This document shows positions 27,358-36,797 of a stretch of DNA of 64,000 nt, piece by piece (positions within the stretch are counted from its first letter, which is position 1; each line of letters begins with the position of its first letter). Source of the DNA: Streptococcus oralis ATCC 35037 (GTDB lineage Bacteria > Bacillota > Bacilli > Lactobacillales > Streptococcaceae); NCBI RefSeq assembly GCF_900637025.1, contig NZ_LR134336.1, positions 512,001 to 576,000 on the forward strand, written 5' to 3'. The position numbers were made by a program, and so were the translations under genes. The notes beneath the pieces were generated by a model, which searched no databases, had not been told where the DNA came from, and saw only the letters and a list, made by a program, of their open reading frames with translations.

Positions 27358-28059
27358 ATGCGTGAACATCGTCCAGTTATTGCTCTTGATTTTCCTAGTT
27401 TTGAGGCAGTCAAGGAATTTTTATCTCTTTTCCCAGCAGAAGACAGTCTTTATCTAAAAGTAGGGATGGAGCTTTATTATGCGGAAGGTCCAGAAGTTGT
27501 CCGTTATTTGAAGTCACTGGGGCATAGTGTCTTTCTGGACCTCAAGCTACATGACATTCCCAATACAGTCAAATCTGCTATGAGGGTCTTGTCTCAGCTT
27601 GGTGTAGACATGACTAACGTTCATGCAGCTGGTGGTGTGGAGATGATGAAGGCTGCGCGTGAAGGTCTGGGGACACAAGCCAAATTGATCGCTGTGACCC
27701 AGCTTACCTCAACGTCGGAAAGCCAGATGCAGGATTTTCAAAATATCCAAACCAGCCTGCAAGAGTCTGTGATTCACTATGCCAAGAAGACAGCTGAAGC
27801 GGGCTTAGATGGTGTCGTTTGCTCAGCTCAGGAAGTGCAACTCATCAAGCAGGCCACCAATCCAGATTTTATCTGCCTGACACCGGGAATTCGTCCAGCG
27901 GGCGCTGCGGTTGGAGACCAAAAACGCGTCATGACACCAGCGGACGCCTACCAAATCGGTAGTGACTATATCGTAGTGGGACGTCCTATTACCCAAGCTG
28001 AGGATCCTGTTGCAGCTTATCATGCTATCAAGGATGAATGGAACCAAGACAGAAATTAA
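27358..28059 (+). CDS. pyrF: Orotidine-5'-phosphate decarboxylase
   Basis: 233-residue cytosolic enzyme that makes UMP from OMP, the last step of de novo pyrimidine synthesis. The family signature [13 protein letters not shown] holds the catalytic Lys/Asp cluster (near residues 60-68), and the C-terminal [17 protein letters not shown] and [10 protein letters not shown] bind phosphate. GGAGAAAGG precedes the ATG. It is read with pyrE from the attenuated promoter. Confidence 0.97.
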   Translation: MREHRPVIALDFPSFEAVKEFLSLFPAEDSLYLKVGMELYYAEGPEVVRYLKSLGHSVFLDLKLHDIPNTVKSAMRVLSQLGVDMTNVHAAGGVEMMKAAREGLGTQAKLIAVTQLTSTSESQMQDFQNIQTSLQESVIHYAKKTAEAGLDGVVCSAQEVQLIKQATNPDFICLTPGIRPAGAAVGDQKRVMTPADAYQIGSDYIVVGRPITQAEDPVAAYHAIKDEWNQDRN

Positions 28060-28092
28060 AGAAATAGATTATAAAAACAAAAGGAGAATACT

Positions 28093-28725
28093 ATGACACT
28101 TGCTAAAGATATCGCTAGCCACCTCTTGAAAATCCAAGCCGTTTACCTCAAACCAGAGGAGCCTTTTACTTGGGCATCTGGGATCAAATCGCCGATTTAT
28201 ACTGACAACCGTGTGACGCTTGCCTATCCAGAAACTCGTACCTTGATTGAAAATGGTTTTGTGGAAGCTATTAAAGCAGAATTTCCAGAAGTAGAAGTGA
28301 TTGCAGGAACTGCGACAGCAGGAATTCCACACGGAGCTATCATTGCTGACAAGATGAACTTGCCTTTTGCCTATATCCGCAGCAAACCAAAAGACCACGG
28401 AGCTGGTAATCAAATCGAAGGTCGCGTAGCTCAGGGGCAAAAGATGGTTGTTGTTGAAGACCTCATTTCAACTGGTGGGTCTGTTCTTGAAGCCGTAGCA
28501 GCTGCTAAACGCGAAGGGGCAGATGTTCTTGGTGTCGTAGCGATTTTTAGTTATCAACTACCAAAAGCAGATAAGAACTTTTCGGATGCTAGTGTAAAAT
28601 TGGTGACGCTTTCTAACTACAGTGAACTCATCCACCTAGCCCAAGAAGAAGGTTACATCACACCAGAAGGGCTCGACCTCCTAAAACGCTTTAAAGAAGA
28701 CCAAGAAAATTGGCAAAATGCCTAA
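28093..28725 (+). CDS. pyrE: Orotate phosphoribosyltransferase
   Basis: 210-residue type I phosphoribosyltransferase that joins orotate to PRPP. The PRPP loop [16 protein letters not shown] (near residue 118-133) and the catalytic loop with [15 protein letters not shown] are visible. It lies 33 bases after pyrF, preceded by AAGGAGAA, and a terminator ends the unit. Confidence 0.97.
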   Translation: MTLAKDIASHLLKIQAVYLKPEEPFTWASGIKSPIYTDNRVTLAYPETRTLIENGFVEAIKAEFPEVEVIAGTATAGIPHGAIIADKMNLPFAYIRSKPKDHGAGNQIEGRVAQGQKMVVVEDLISTGGSVLEAVAAAKREGADVLGVVAIFSYQLPKADKNFSDASVKLVTLSNYSELIHLAQEEGYITPEGLDLLKRFKEDQENWQNA

Positions 28726-28733
28726 AACATAGA

Positions 28734-28771
28734 AAATCAGGTAGTCACTAGGATTACCTGATTTCTTTTTG
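28734..28771 (+). terminator. Terminator of pyrFE
   Basis: A 10-bp stem AAATCAGGTA/TACCTGATTT (28734-28743 with 28755-28764), then TCTTTTT. It also lies downstream of the convergent transporter operon and may act on both strands. Confidence 0.85.
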
Positions 28772-28787
28772 TTATGTTTATTAGATG

Positions 28788-29654
28788 TTAGTCGACTTTT
28801 CCACCTTCAACAACTAGATCATCTGCTTTAGCAGCGTCACCGTAGGTTGGGTGAAGTGTCTTTTCATAAGCCTTGTGGAAGAAGTTTTCTTTACCAAGTT
28901 TTTCGATTTCTTGGTTGATGTAGTCAAGAAGTTCTTGATTACCCTTTTGAACTGCTGGTGCGATGGTATCTGGGTCACCGAGGGAAGAAATTCCTACTTC
29001 AAATCCTTTATTTTCGAGTGCCCAAGCTAGGACTTCCGTATTGTCAGTAGAGAAGGCATCTCCACGTCCGTCAAGAAGGGCTTGATAGGCATCGCTATAT
29101 TGGTCGTATTTTTGGAGTTTTACTTCTGGGTGATTTTTTTCAAAGTAAGTTTCAGCAGTCGTTCCCTTTGTAACAATCAAAGTTTTGCCTTCTAATTCTT
29201 TAACGTCTTTGATGACTTTATCTTTTGGTGACACAACACCGAGTGATACTTTCATGTAAGGAAGGGCAAAGTCAACTTGTTTCTTACGTTCGTCAGTAAC
29301 TGTGAAGTTGGCAAGGGTGATATCCACCTTGTTTGAAATCAAGTATTCAGCACGGTTGGCAGCATCAACGGAAACGTATTTAACTTTCACACCAAGGTCT
29401 TGTGCCAGTTGGTTCCCAAGTTCAATATCGTATCCTTGGTAAGAACCGTCGTTGTCAATATAACCAAACGGTTTTTTGTCTCCAAATACGGCGATTCGAA
29501 GCTCACCGCTTTTTTTGATTTCGTCAATAGTGCGGGCCTTGGCGGTTTTTTTTCCTGATGAAGCATCAGAGCTTCCACCTGAGCTACAAGCTGTGACAAA
29601 GATAAGCGCAAATGCTAGAGCAAAAACAGTTAGAATTGGTTTGAGTAGTTTCAT
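28788..29654 (-). CDS. Amino-acid ABC transporter, substrate-binding lipoprotein
   Basis: 288 residues with a lipoprotein signal: hydrophobic segment and lipobox VTAC near residue 23, then a Ser/Gly linker. The mature part is a family 3 solute-binding protein (SBP_bac_3): LRIAVFGDKKPFGYIDNDG, GYDIELGNQLA and the arginine-bearing ANFTVTDERKK region are typical of binders of polar or acidic amino acids (Gln, Glu, Asp, cystine). The exact ligand cannot be assigned. It is the last gene of its operon, 11 bases after the ATPase. Confidence 0.92.
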   Translation of the reverse strand: MKLLKPILTVFALAFALIFVTACSSGGSSDASSGKKTAKARTIDEIKKSGELRIAVFGDKKPFGYIDNDGSYQGYDIELGNQLAQDLGVKVKYVSVDAANRAEYLISNKVDITLANFTVTDERKKQVDFALPYMKVSLGVVSPKDKVIKDVKELEGKTLIVTKGTTAETYFEKNHPEVKLQKYDQYSDAYQALLDGRGDAFSTDNTEVLAWALENKGFEVGISSLGDPDTIAPAVQKGNQELLDYINQEIEKLGKENFFHKAYEKTLHPTYGDAAKADDLVVEGGKVD

Positions 29655-29665
29655 AAAAATCTCCT

Positions 29666-30424
29666 TTATAGATATGAGCCGAACTGGCTAAAGTCAAAGA
29701 CGTTTAAAAATTCCTGTGCTCGTTTGGTTTGTGGATTGGTGAAGAATTCCTGAGCCGTTCCTTCTTCAGCGATTTTCCCTTGGTCGAGAAAGATAATGCG
29801 GTCTGCAATAGCTTGGGCAAACTGCATTTCGTGGGTTACCAGAATCATGGTGCGCCCTTCTTGAGCCAAGTCATTTATGAGTTCCAGAACTTCACGCACC
29901 ATTTCTGGATCCAGTGAAGCCGTCACTTCGTCAAAGAGGATAATTTCTGGATGCATGAGAAGGGCACGGACAATCGCCACTCGTTGTTTCTGTCCCCCAG
30001 ATAATTGGCGAGCAAAACTGTCTTTTTTATCGAGCAAACCCACACGTTCCAGTAGTTGTAAAGCTTCCTCCGTTACTTCTTTCTTGTCTCGTCCCTGAGC
30101 TTTGATAGGGCCTAGGATGAGGTTTTGAAGGACATCTAGGTGAGGAAAAAGTTCATAACTTTGAAAGACCATGCCAATCTTTTGGCGAACCAGGTGAAAG
30201 TTTTTCTGATTGCCAACAATAGACTGGCCATCTAGAAGAATATCTCCACCTTGTATGGTTTCTAAGCCATTGAGGCAACGAAGGAGAGTGCTTTTTCCGC
30301 AACCAGATGGTCCTAGAATGACAACGACTTCCCCCTTTTTGATATCCAGAGAAAGGCCTTGGAGGATGGGATTGTCTCCAAAGGATTTTTTTAAGTCCTT
30401 GATTTCTAAAATAGTTTCAGACAT
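29666..30424 (-). CDS. Amino-acid ABC transporter, ATP-binding protein
   Basis: 252-residue GlnQ-type ATPase: Walker A GPSGCGKSTLL, signature LSGGQKQR, Walker B IILFDEVTASLD and H-loop VTHEM. The Walker B is followed by VTA instead of the usual PTS, a known variation in this subfamily. Its ATG is adjacent to the stop of the upstream permease gene, so the genes are translationally linked. Confidence 0.94.
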   Translation of the reverse strand: MSETILEIKDLKKSFGDNPILQGLSLDIKKGEVVVILGPSGCGKSTLLRCLNGLETIQGGDILLDGQSIVGNQKNFHLVRQKIGMVFQSYELFPHLDVLQNLILGPIKAQGRDKKEVTEEALQLLERVGLLDKKDSFARQLSGGQKQRVAIVRALLMHPEIILFDEVTASLDPEMVREVLELINDLAQEGRTMILVTHEMQFAQAIADRIIFLDQGKIAEEGTAQEFFTNPQTKRAQEFLNVFDFSQFGSYL

Positions 30425-31102
30425 TTAGTTCCTCCAATGTTTTTCTAAGTGAGTGGATAGTTTGGAAATAGGAAAACAGACTGCGAAATACAGGACCAGA
30501 ATGGTTCCATAAATCCAAAAGGAAGCGGTTGGGATGGTCAAGCGATTGCTATCGATGATTTGTTGTCCAACCTTGGTCACTTCCACAACCCCAATCAAGA
30601 CAACTAATGAAGTGGTTTTAATCATCCGAGTAACAAGGTTGATGGCTTGCGGTAGTAGTCTTCTCAAGACCTGTGGAATGATAATGTGATAGTAAAGTTG
30701 GAAGTTGGTCAAGCCCAGAGCCTGTCCGCTTTCAAACTGATGTTTAGGGAGGGAAGTAATGGCCCCACGAACCAAGTCCCCCATTTCAGCTGTTCCCCAG
30801 AGGGTAAAAACAATAATAGCCGAAGTCTCGCCTGAGATATTGATATTAAAGTTTCGAGCTAAGCCGAAATAAACGATGAAAAGTAGTACTAGCTGGGGCA
30901 TGATACGGATAAATTCCAGATAAAAGCGTGTTAAAAAACGAATAACTCTAGAATGGGAGGTCATGATGATTCCCATGACTGTTCCGAAAATCATTGATAG
31001 AAGGACGGAGAGAATGGAAATTCCAATCGTGACACCCAATCCCTGTAAGATTCGCAGGAGATTATTTCCCTGAAAGAGTACTTGCATTCCCGAATCCTGC
31101 AT
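30425..31102 (-). CDS. Amino-acid ABC transporter permease 2
   Basis: 225-residue HisM/GlnP-type permease with about five membrane spans and the EAA-like loop GQALGLTNFQLYYHIIIPQ. The ATG at 31102 is supported by an AAAGGAGG eight bases upstream, although this makes a 41-base overlap with the preceding permease gene. It is probably a heterodimer partner of that permease. Confidence 0.9.
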   Translation of the reverse strand: MQDSGMQVLFQGNNLLRILQGLGVTIGISILSVLLSMIFGTVMGIIMTSHSRVIRFLTRFYLEFIRIMPQLVLLFIVYFGLARNFNINISGETSAIIVFTLWGTAEMGDLVRGAITSLPKHQFESGQALGLTNFQLYYHIIIPQVLRRLLPQAINLVTRMIKTTSLVVLIGVVEVTKVGQQIIDSNRLTIPTASFWIYGTILVLYFAVCFPISKLSTHLEKHWRN

Positions 31103-31757
31103 GGCGGAGCCTCCTTTCTATCCAGCTAAAGACTAGAGAGATGGGTAACAGCATGATCAGGTAAGCAACTACCAACATGGCTAGTGCAATGTCTGTCTCA
31201 TAATAGAGTCCAATCAAGTCCTTGGCGACATACATGAGATCGGCTAAGGCTACCGCAGAGAAGACAGAGGTTTCTTTGATGAGGAAAATGACATTGGCAC
31301 TAAAGGACGGTAGGGCTACCGCAGTCGCTTGCGGAAAAACCACATAGCGAAAGACCTGTACAGACGTTAGACCAATGGCTAGACCAATCTCGTGCTGGGT
31401 TTGACTGACTGCTTCCAGTCCGCTTCTGAAAGATTCAGCCATGTAGGAGCCACCTAAAAAGATGAGTCCGACTGTTGCACAGACTTCTGAAGAAAGAACA
31501 ATCCCTATTCGGGGAAGCCCGAAGTAGAGGAAGAAGAGCTGAATCAAAAGGGGCGTGTTTCGTGACAATTCGATGTAGGCTGTTGCTAGCTGTGAAAAGA
31601 TAGGAACGCGATAATGCCGAATGACACTAACGATTAGACCAACAAGAAAAGAACCCAGAATTCCCCAAACTGCGATATGTAGGGTCAGAAAAAAAGCCTT
31701 TTGATAGAGTGGTAAATATTGTTCAACAATGGACCAATCCAAAATAGAACCTCCCAT
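31062..31757 (-). CDS. Amino-acid ABC transporter permease 1
   Basis: Up to 231 residues, with the conserved loop IGLAIGLTSVQVFRYVVFPQ of polar amino-acid permeases and about five membrane spans. The ATG at 31757 has no ribosome-binding site before it; GGGAGG lies inside the first codons and is well spaced for a TTG at 31742, so the true protein may start five residues later (Leu6). First gene of the four-gene importer operon, divergent from lctO. Confidence 0.88.
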   Translation of the reverse strand: MGGSILDWSIVEQYLPLYQKAFFLTLHIAVWGILGSFLVGLIVSVIRHYRVPIFSQLATAYIELSRNTPLLIQLFFLYFGLPRIGIVLSSEVCATVGLIFLGGSYMAESFRSGLEAVSQTQHEIGLAIGLTSVQVFRYVVFPQATAVALPSFSANVIFLIKETSVFSAVALADLMYVAKDLIGLYYETDIALAMLVVAYLIMLLPISLVFSWIERRLRHAGFGNASTLSGK

Positions 31758-31774
31758 CTAGGAATAATATAGCT

Positions 31775-31783
31775 ATTGTAGCA
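31775..31783 (-). promoter_or_regulatory. Extended -10 promoter of the amino-acid importer
   Basis: On the minus strand TG-C-TACAAT. The -35 is weak. Region 31758-31951 is the divergent promoter area shared with lctO. Confidence 0.5.
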
Positions 31784-31874
31784 CTAAAGGACATGTTTGG
31801 ATAATATGAATTTTTTATCACAATGATAGAAAATATTTATCATGTCTGTGCTTTGAAATTTCCAGACAAAATTT

Positions 31875-31933
31875 TTGAAAGGATTCTGAAAAAGAGGTAA
31901 GATAGTTTATGTAAGAAAAAGTAAACGCTTACT
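31875..31933 (+). promoter_or_regulatory. Promoter and cre-like site of lctO
   Basis: TTGAAA (31875-31880), 17 bp and TAAGAT (31898-31903). A site at 31919-31933 with palindromic core GTAAACGCTTAC matches the cre consensus with one mismatch and lies just after the transcription start, a position where CcpA would block elongation or initiation. Confidence 0.65.
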
Positions 31934-31951
31934 TAACAAGGAGGACACTTT

Positions 31952-33088
31952 ATGTCATATAAAACAAGCAACGCAGAAGGACCTGTAGATTTTATTAACA
32001 CTTATGATTTGGAGCCAATGGCGCAACAAGTCATTCCTAAAGCTGCCTTTGGTTATATCGCTAGCGGAGCAGAGGATACTTTCACTTTACGCGAGAACAT
32101 CCGTGCCTTTAACCACAAACTGATTGTTCCACATACGCTTTGTGATGTTGAAAATCCAAGTACAGAGATTGAATTTGCAGGTGAAAAATTATCTTCACCC
32201 ATCATTATGGCGCCTGTTGCGGCTCATAAATTGGCAAATGAACAAGGTGAAGTGGCTACTGCGCGTGGTGTGCATGAGTTTGGTTCTCTTTACACAACTA
32301 GCTCTTACTCTACTGTAGATCTTCCAGAAATTACAGAAGCTCTTCAAGGGACACCTCACTGGTTCCAATTTTACTTTAGTAAGGATGACGGAATCAACCG
32401 CCATATCATGGACCGTGTGAAGGCTGAAGGTTATAAAGCGATTGTCTTGACGGCGGATGCAACTGTAGGGGGCAATCGTGAGGTTGATAAGCGCAATGGT
32501 TTTGTCTTCCCAGTTGGTATGCCAATTGTTGAGGAATATCTGCCAGAAGGTGCTGGAAAATCAATGGACTTTGTTTACAAGTCAGCTAAACAACGCTTGT
32601 CTCCACGCGATGTCGAATTTATCGCTGCATACTCAGGTCTTCCTGTTTATGTCAAGGGGCCACAATGCCGTGAGGACGTTGAACGCTCTCTTGCCGCAGG
32701 TGCTTCTGGTATCTGGGTAACCAACCACGGTGGCCGCCAAATCGACGGTGGACCAGCATCCTTTGACTCGCTTCAAGAAGTGGCTGAAGCAGTTGATAAA
32801 CGTGTGCCAATTGTCTTTGACTCTGGTGTTCGTCGCGGTCAACACGTCTTTAAAGCCTTGGCTTCAGGAGCAGACTTGGTAGCTATTGGTCGCCCTGTGA
32901 TCTATGGTTTGGCTCTTGGTGGTAGTGTTGGTGTGCGTCAAGTCTTCGAGCACTTAAATGCAGAATTGAAGACAGTCATGCAGTTATCTGGAACTCAGAC
33001 TATTGAGGATGTCAAACACTTCAAACTCCGTCATAACCCATACAACCCAACCTTCCCAGTCGATCCTCGTGATTTGAAATTGTATTGA
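31952..33088 (+). CDS. lctO: L-lactate oxidase
   Basis: 378-residue FMN-dependent alpha-hydroxyacid oxidase that turns L-lactate and O2 into pyruvate and H2O2. The family signature VTNHGGRQIDGGPAS contains the catalytic His near residue 259; FDSGVRRGQHVFKALA is the FMN phosphate site. AAGGAGGA precedes the ATG. With SpxB, 11 kb downstream, it gives pneumococci their large peroxide output and recycles lactate. Confidence 0.96.
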   Translation: MSYKTSNAEGPVDFINTYDLEPMAQQVIPKAAFGYIASGAEDTFTLRENIRAFNHKLIVPHTLCDVENPSTEIEFAGEKLSSPIIMAPVAAHKLANEQGEVATARGVHEFGSLYTTSSYSTVDLPEITEALQGTPHWFQFYFSKDDGINRHIMDRVKAEGYKAIVLTADATVGGNREVDKRNGFVFPVGMPIVEEYLPEGAGKSMDFVYKSAKQRLSPRDVEFIAAYSGLPVYVKGPQCREDVERSLAAGASGIWVTNHGGRQIDGGPASFDSLQEVAEAVDKRVPIVFDSGVRRGQHVFKALASGADLVAIGRPVIYGLALGGSVGVRQVFEHLNAELKTVMQLSGTQTIEDVKHFKLRHNPYNPTFPVDPRDLKLY

Positions 33089-33100
33089 TAAAGTAGAAGG

Positions 33101-33126
33101 CCTCCACCTGATGTGGAGGTTTTTAT
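33101..33126 (+). terminator. Terminator of lctO
   Basis: CCTCCAC/GTGGAGG stem with a CTGAT loop and T-run. Confidence 0.9.
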
Positions 33127-33198
33127 TTGTGTTTTAATAGTTTTAATAAAGGGAAATAGTATCAAAAACTATATAAATATATTTTCTAATCAAATATC

Positions 33199-33227
33199 TT
33201 GCTAGGGCTTTCAAATTCTGTTATACT
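33199..33227 (+). promoter_or_regulatory. Promoter of the thiamine operon
   Basis: TTGCTA (33199-33204), 17 bp, TATACT (33222-33227) with TG one base upstream. It places the transcript start just ahead of the TPP riboswitch. Confidence 0.7.
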
Positions 33228-33251
33228 GGTCCAGTAATAAAATAATAAAGA

Positions 33252-33406
33252 CATTTGGGGTGCTTTAGGCTGAGATGATACCCATTGAACCTGATACAGT
33301 TAAGACTGGCGAAGGGAAATGTGAAAAGGTTTTTTTCGTATGTCGAAAAGAACTGTCTAATCTTGTAAGCTAAACTCTAATTCTTGATTGTAATTGGAGT
33401 TTTTTT
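33252..33406 (+). promoter_or_regulatory. TPP riboswitch and terminator
   Basis: The aptamer spans about 33252-33321: P1 pairs CATTT with AAATG; GGGGTGC, CTGAGAT and GAACCTGATACAGTTAA are the conserved thiM-box elements. The expression platform includes a terminator at 33372-33402 (AAACTC-T-AATT with AATT-G-GAGTTT) running into seven T, so control is by premature termination when TPP is abundant. The gap 33089-33492 holds only the lctO terminator, this promoter and this switch. Confidence 0.94.
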
Positions 33407-33492
33407 GTTTATCAAAAGAGGATAGGTTGGACGGCAAGCCTTTCGGTAGCTCTCCTTGAATGCCCCACTTTTCTTTAAAAAAGGAGTTTTTT

Positions 33493-34053
33493 ATGTTGAA
33501 AAAATGGCAGTTAAAAGATGTTATCTTGCTTGCTTTCTTGTCTATCTTTTTTGGTGGCGTTTTTGTGGGTTCAGGCTATCTGTTTGATATCCTCACCCTG
33601 ATCTTGGCCCCTCTTGGTTTGCAGGCCTTTGCCAATGAAATTCTCTTTGGTCTCTGGTGTATGGCTGCGCCCATTGCAGCTATCTTTGTTCCAAGAGTCG
33701 GAAGTGCAACGATTGGAGAAGTGTTAGCTGCACTTGCTGAAGTCCTTTATGGTAGCCAATTCGGTCTAGGTGCTCTTTTGTCCGGCTTGGTTCAAGGCTT
33801 GGGAAGTGAATTTGGTTTTCTCGTAACCAAGAATCGCTATGAAAGTTGGCTCTCTCTAACTGCCAATAGTATTGGGATTACGCTTTTTAGCTTTGTCTAT
33901 GAATACATTAAGTTAGGTTACTACGCCTTTTCCCTTCCTTTTGTCCTTTCCTTGCTTGTGGTGCGTTTTATTTCTGTCTTTTTCTTCTGTGCCATCTTGG
34001 TTCGTGCCATTGTCAAGCTCTATCATCAGTTTGCATCTGGAGGTAAGGCATAG
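33493..34053 (+). CDS. ykoE: ECF transporter S component YkoE (HMP/thiamine)
   Basis: 186-residue membrane protein with about five or six spans, matching YkoE, the substrate-binding component of the thiamine-precursor ECF transporter YkoEDC. The ATG at 33493 is chosen over an in-frame start 33 bases earlier because AAGGAG precedes it. Directly abuts ykoD (stop TAG then ATG), giving translational coupling. Control by the TPP riboswitch upstream supports a thiamine or hydroxymethylpyrimidine substrate. Confidence 0.88.
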   Translation: MLKKWQLKDVILLAFLSIFFGGVFVGSGYLFDILTLILAPLGLQAFANEILFGLWCMAAPIAAIFVPRVGSATIGEVLAALAEVLYGSQFGLGALLSGLVQGLGSEFGFLVTKNRYESWLSLTANSIGITLFSFVYEYIKLGYYAFSLPFVLSLLVVRFISVFFFCAILVRAIVKLYHQFASGGKA

Positions 34054-35439
34054 ATGGGGCTGGAACTACGGGGGATTCAGTCACCAATCTTTTCGGAACC
34101 GATTGATTTTACTTTTCATGCGCAAGCTTTTACCTTGTTAGTTGGGAGCAGTGGTTCAGGAAAATCCAGTCTCTTTCAAATCATTGCCCAGGTCACTTCC
34201 TTACCCTATAGTGGTCAAGTCCTGATAGATGGAAACCAGGTCAGTCAGCTTTCAATCGTTGAACGTGTTCAGACGATCGGCATTCTCTTTCAAAATCCCA
34301 ATCATCAATTTACCATGGAGAACTTGTTTGAGGAGCTGATTTTTACCTTGGAAAATATTGGGCATCCCGTTCAGGAAATTGATTCTAAAATAGCAGAGGT
34401 GGTCCAGCAATGTCGCTGCAAGGCGATTTTGCACCGTCCCATTCATCACTTATCAGGTGGGGAAAAGCAAAAGGCTGCTTTGGCTGTTCTCTTTGCTATG
34501 AATCCTAGGGTCTATCTCTTGGATGAGCCCTTTGCTTCTATTGACCGCAAGAGCAGGCTGGAGATATTGGAGATTCTAAAAGAGTTGGCCTCTGATGGGA
34601 AGACAGTCATCCTGTGCGACCATGATTTATCAGACTATGAAGCCTATATCGACCATATGGTGGAGCTAAGAGACGGCCAGTTAAGGGAGGTGTTTCAAAT
34701 CCCTTGCTCTGAGATGACACAGGTTGCTTCAAAGAAAGTTGCTCCTAGCCCAGAACTATTCCACATGGACAGAACGACTTGTGAGCTAGATCATCGCCCC
34801 CTCTTTTCCATTTCTGATTTTACATTCTACCAAGGAATTTCTTGTATCTTGGGTGATAATGGTGTCGGGAAATCAACCCTCTTTCGTTCCATTCTTCAAT
34901 TTCAAAAGTATAAAGGGCGCATTAGTTGGAAGGGATCGGTTCTCAAAAAGAAAAAGAGTTTGTATCGTGACTTGACAGGTGTTGTTCAGGAAGCTGAGAA
35001 GCAGTTTATCCGAGTCAGTCTGCGAGAGGAACTGCAATTAGATGTTCCAGATACTGTGAGAAATCAGCGGATTCTCCAAGCATTACGATATTTTGATCTG
35101 GAGCAGGCGCTCGATAAGAGTCCCTATCAATTAAGTGGTGGACAGCAAAAGATTCTTCAGCTATTGACCATCTTGACCAGCAAGGCTTCTGTGATTTTGC
35201 TAGATGAACCTTTTGCTGGTTTGGATGATAGAGCTTGCCATTATTTTTGTCAGTGGATTGTGGAGGAGAGCAATCAAGGAAGAAGTTTTTTGATCATTAG
35301 CCATCGTTTAGATCCCTTGATCTCTGTGGTTGATTATTGGATCGAGATGACTAGTGAGGGTCTCCGTCATATTAAAGACGTGACAATCAGCAAACCACTC
35401 ACATCTCGGAGTATCAATACTCAAGGGGAGGTGAAGTAG
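34054..35439 (+). CDS. ykoD: ECF transporter duplicated ATPase YkoD
   Basis: 461 residues containing two fused ABC domains. Domain 1 has Walker A GSSGSGKSSL, signature LSGGEKQ and Walker B VYLLDEPF; domain 2 has GDNGVGKSTL, LSGGQQK and VILLDEPF. One protein thus supplies both ATP sites of an energy-coupling-factor transporter, with YkoC as the membrane coupling subunit. It starts right at the end of ykoE, with GGAGG inside the ykoE tail. Confidence 0.92.
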   Translation: MGLELRGIQSPIFSEPIDFTFHAQAFTLLVGSSGSGKSSLFQIIAQVTSLPYSGQVLIDGNQVSQLSIVERVQTIGILFQNPNHQFTMENLFEELIFTLENIGHPVQEIDSKIAEVVQQCRCKAILHRPIHHLSGGEKQKAALAVLFAMNPRVYLLDEPFASIDRKSRLEILEILKELASDGKTVILCDHDLSDYEAYIDHMVELRDGQLREVFQIPCSEMTQVASKKVAPSPELFHMDRTTCELDHRPLFSISDFTFYQGISCILGDNGVGKSTLFRSILQFQKYKGRISWKGSVLKKKKSLYRDLTGVVQEAEKQFIRVSLREELQLDVPDTVRNQRILQALRYFDLEQALDKSPYQLSGGQQKILQLLTILTSKASVILLDEPFAGLDDRACHYFCQWIVEESNQGRSFLIISHRLDPLISVVDYWIEMTSEGLRHIKDVTISKPLTSRSINTQGEVK

Positions 35440-35440
35440 T

Positions 35441-36091
35441 ATGGTCAAAGTAGCAACCCAGACACCGATAATCGGTCTCTTCTTTCTAATTTTATCCTTG
35501 GAAACATCTTTCCTTCCTTCGATTGCTCTTAATCTTTCAGTAGTCGCATTTTGCATTCTCTTTATGCTCTATTATCGTCGATTTAAGATGTTGGCTTGGA
35601 TGATTGTGCTCGCCATTTTGCCATCTTTGGCCAACTACTGGGCAGTTCAGTTGCATGGGGATGCTTCGCAGGCAGTGATACTTGGAACGAGGGCTTTTGT
35701 GACCGTTTGTATCGGCCTTGTCTTTGTTTCCAGCATTTCCTTAAAAGAGCTTCTCTTGTACTTGGCTCAAAAGGGGTTATCACGGTCTTGGGCCTATGCC
35801 TTGATTGTGGTATTCAATGCCTTTCCCCTCATTCAGCAGGAAATCAAGTCCCTCAAGGAAGCTTGCTTACTGCGTGGTCAAAAACTGCATGTTTGGTCGC
35901 CCTTGATTTACAGTAAGGTTTTGATGACGGTTTTTAGATGGCGCCATCTCTACTTGAGAGCTCTGTCTGCACATGGATATGACGAACATGCGCAGTTGGA
36001 GAATCGCTATCGGACTTTTTATATTTCTAAAAAAACAAAATTAATCTACCTGCTGTTCTTTTTATTACTTCAAACCAGTCTATTTTTATAA
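35441..36091 (+). CDS. ykoC: ECF transporter transmembrane (T) component YkoC
   Basis: 216-residue membrane protein of the CbiQ/EcfT type. The coupling-helix motif appears as KEACLLRGQKL (A-R-G class, around residue 143-153) and a second RALSAHGYD near residue 180. It connects the YkoD ATPase to the S components. One base separates it from ykoD. Confidence 0.9.
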   Translation: MVKVATQTPIIGLFFLILSLETSFLPSIALNLSVVAFCILFMLYYRRFKMLAWMIVLAILPSLANYWAVQLHGDASQAVILGTRAFVTVCIGLVFVSSISLKELLLYLAQKGLSRSWAYALIVVFNAFPLIQQEIKSLKEACLLRGQKLHVWSPLIYSKVLMTVFRWRHLYLRALSAHGYDEHAQLENRYRTFYISKKTKLIYLLFFLLLQTSLFL

Positions 36092-36101
36092 AGGAGTTAT
36101 T

Positions 36102-36794
36102 ATGGATTTTACAGATATTGCGATGGAATTATCCAGGGAAGCTTGGCAGGCTTCCTTTCATCACCCATTTGTATTACAGTTACAAGAGGGGAATTTAGAA
36201 CCTTCCATCTTTCGCTATTACCTGATTCAGGATGCCTACTATCTGAAGGCCTTCTCAGAAGCCTATCACCTCTTGGCTGATAAGACTTCAAACGAGGAGA
36301 TGAAAAGACTCTTGAAACAAAATGCCCAGAGTCTAGTGGAGGGTGAGTTGTTTATCCGACAACAATTTTTCAAGGAATTAGGAATCAGCGACCAGGAAAT
36401 GGACGAGCAACCGATTGCTCCAACCTGTTATCATTACATTTCGCATATTTATCGACAGTTTGCAGAACCAAACTTGGGCATTGCTTTTGCTAGTTTGCTC
36501 CCTTGTCCTTGGTTATACCATGATTTGGGCAAGGCACTTAATCGCAAACCATCCCCGAATCCTCTTTATCAACAGTGGATTGAAACCTATATCACCGATG
36601 AGTTAGAACAGCAGATTAAAGAGGAAGAAGAGCTGGTCAATCAACTCTATCAAGAAAGCGACGAGACAGACAAACAAAAAATGCTAGAGGCCTTTCACCG
36701 AAGTGTCCACATGGAAGCCAAGTTTTGGGAGATGGCTTACCAACATCAAACATGGACGAGTGATTTGCAGTCCTTAGAAAAAGAGAAGAAATAG
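36102..36794 (+). CDS. tenA: Aminopyrimidine aminohydrolase / thiaminase II TenA
   Basis: 230-residue cytosolic all-helical enzyme of the TenA family. It shows the typical start ELSREAWQASFHHPFVLQL, a YLIQDAYYL segment, and the C-terminal HRSVHMEAKFWEMAY with the conserved Glu. TenA recovers the pyrimidine moiety from degraded thiamine. AAAGGAG precedes the ATG. Position within a TPP-controlled operon with transport and ThiM/ThiE genes fits salvage rather than de novo synthesis. Confidence 0.94.
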   Translation: MDFTDIAMELSREAWQASFHHPFVLQLQEGNLEPSIFRYYLIQDAYYLKAFSEAYHLLADKTSNEEMKRLLKQNAQSLVEGELFIRQQFFKELGISDQEMDEQPIAPTCYHYISHIYRQFAEPNLGIAFASLLPCPWLYHDLGKALNRKPSPNPLYQQWIETYITDELEQQIKEEEELVNQLYQESDETDKQKMLEAFHRSVHMEAKFWEMAYQHQTWTSDLQSLEKEKK

Positions 36795-36797
36795 AAA

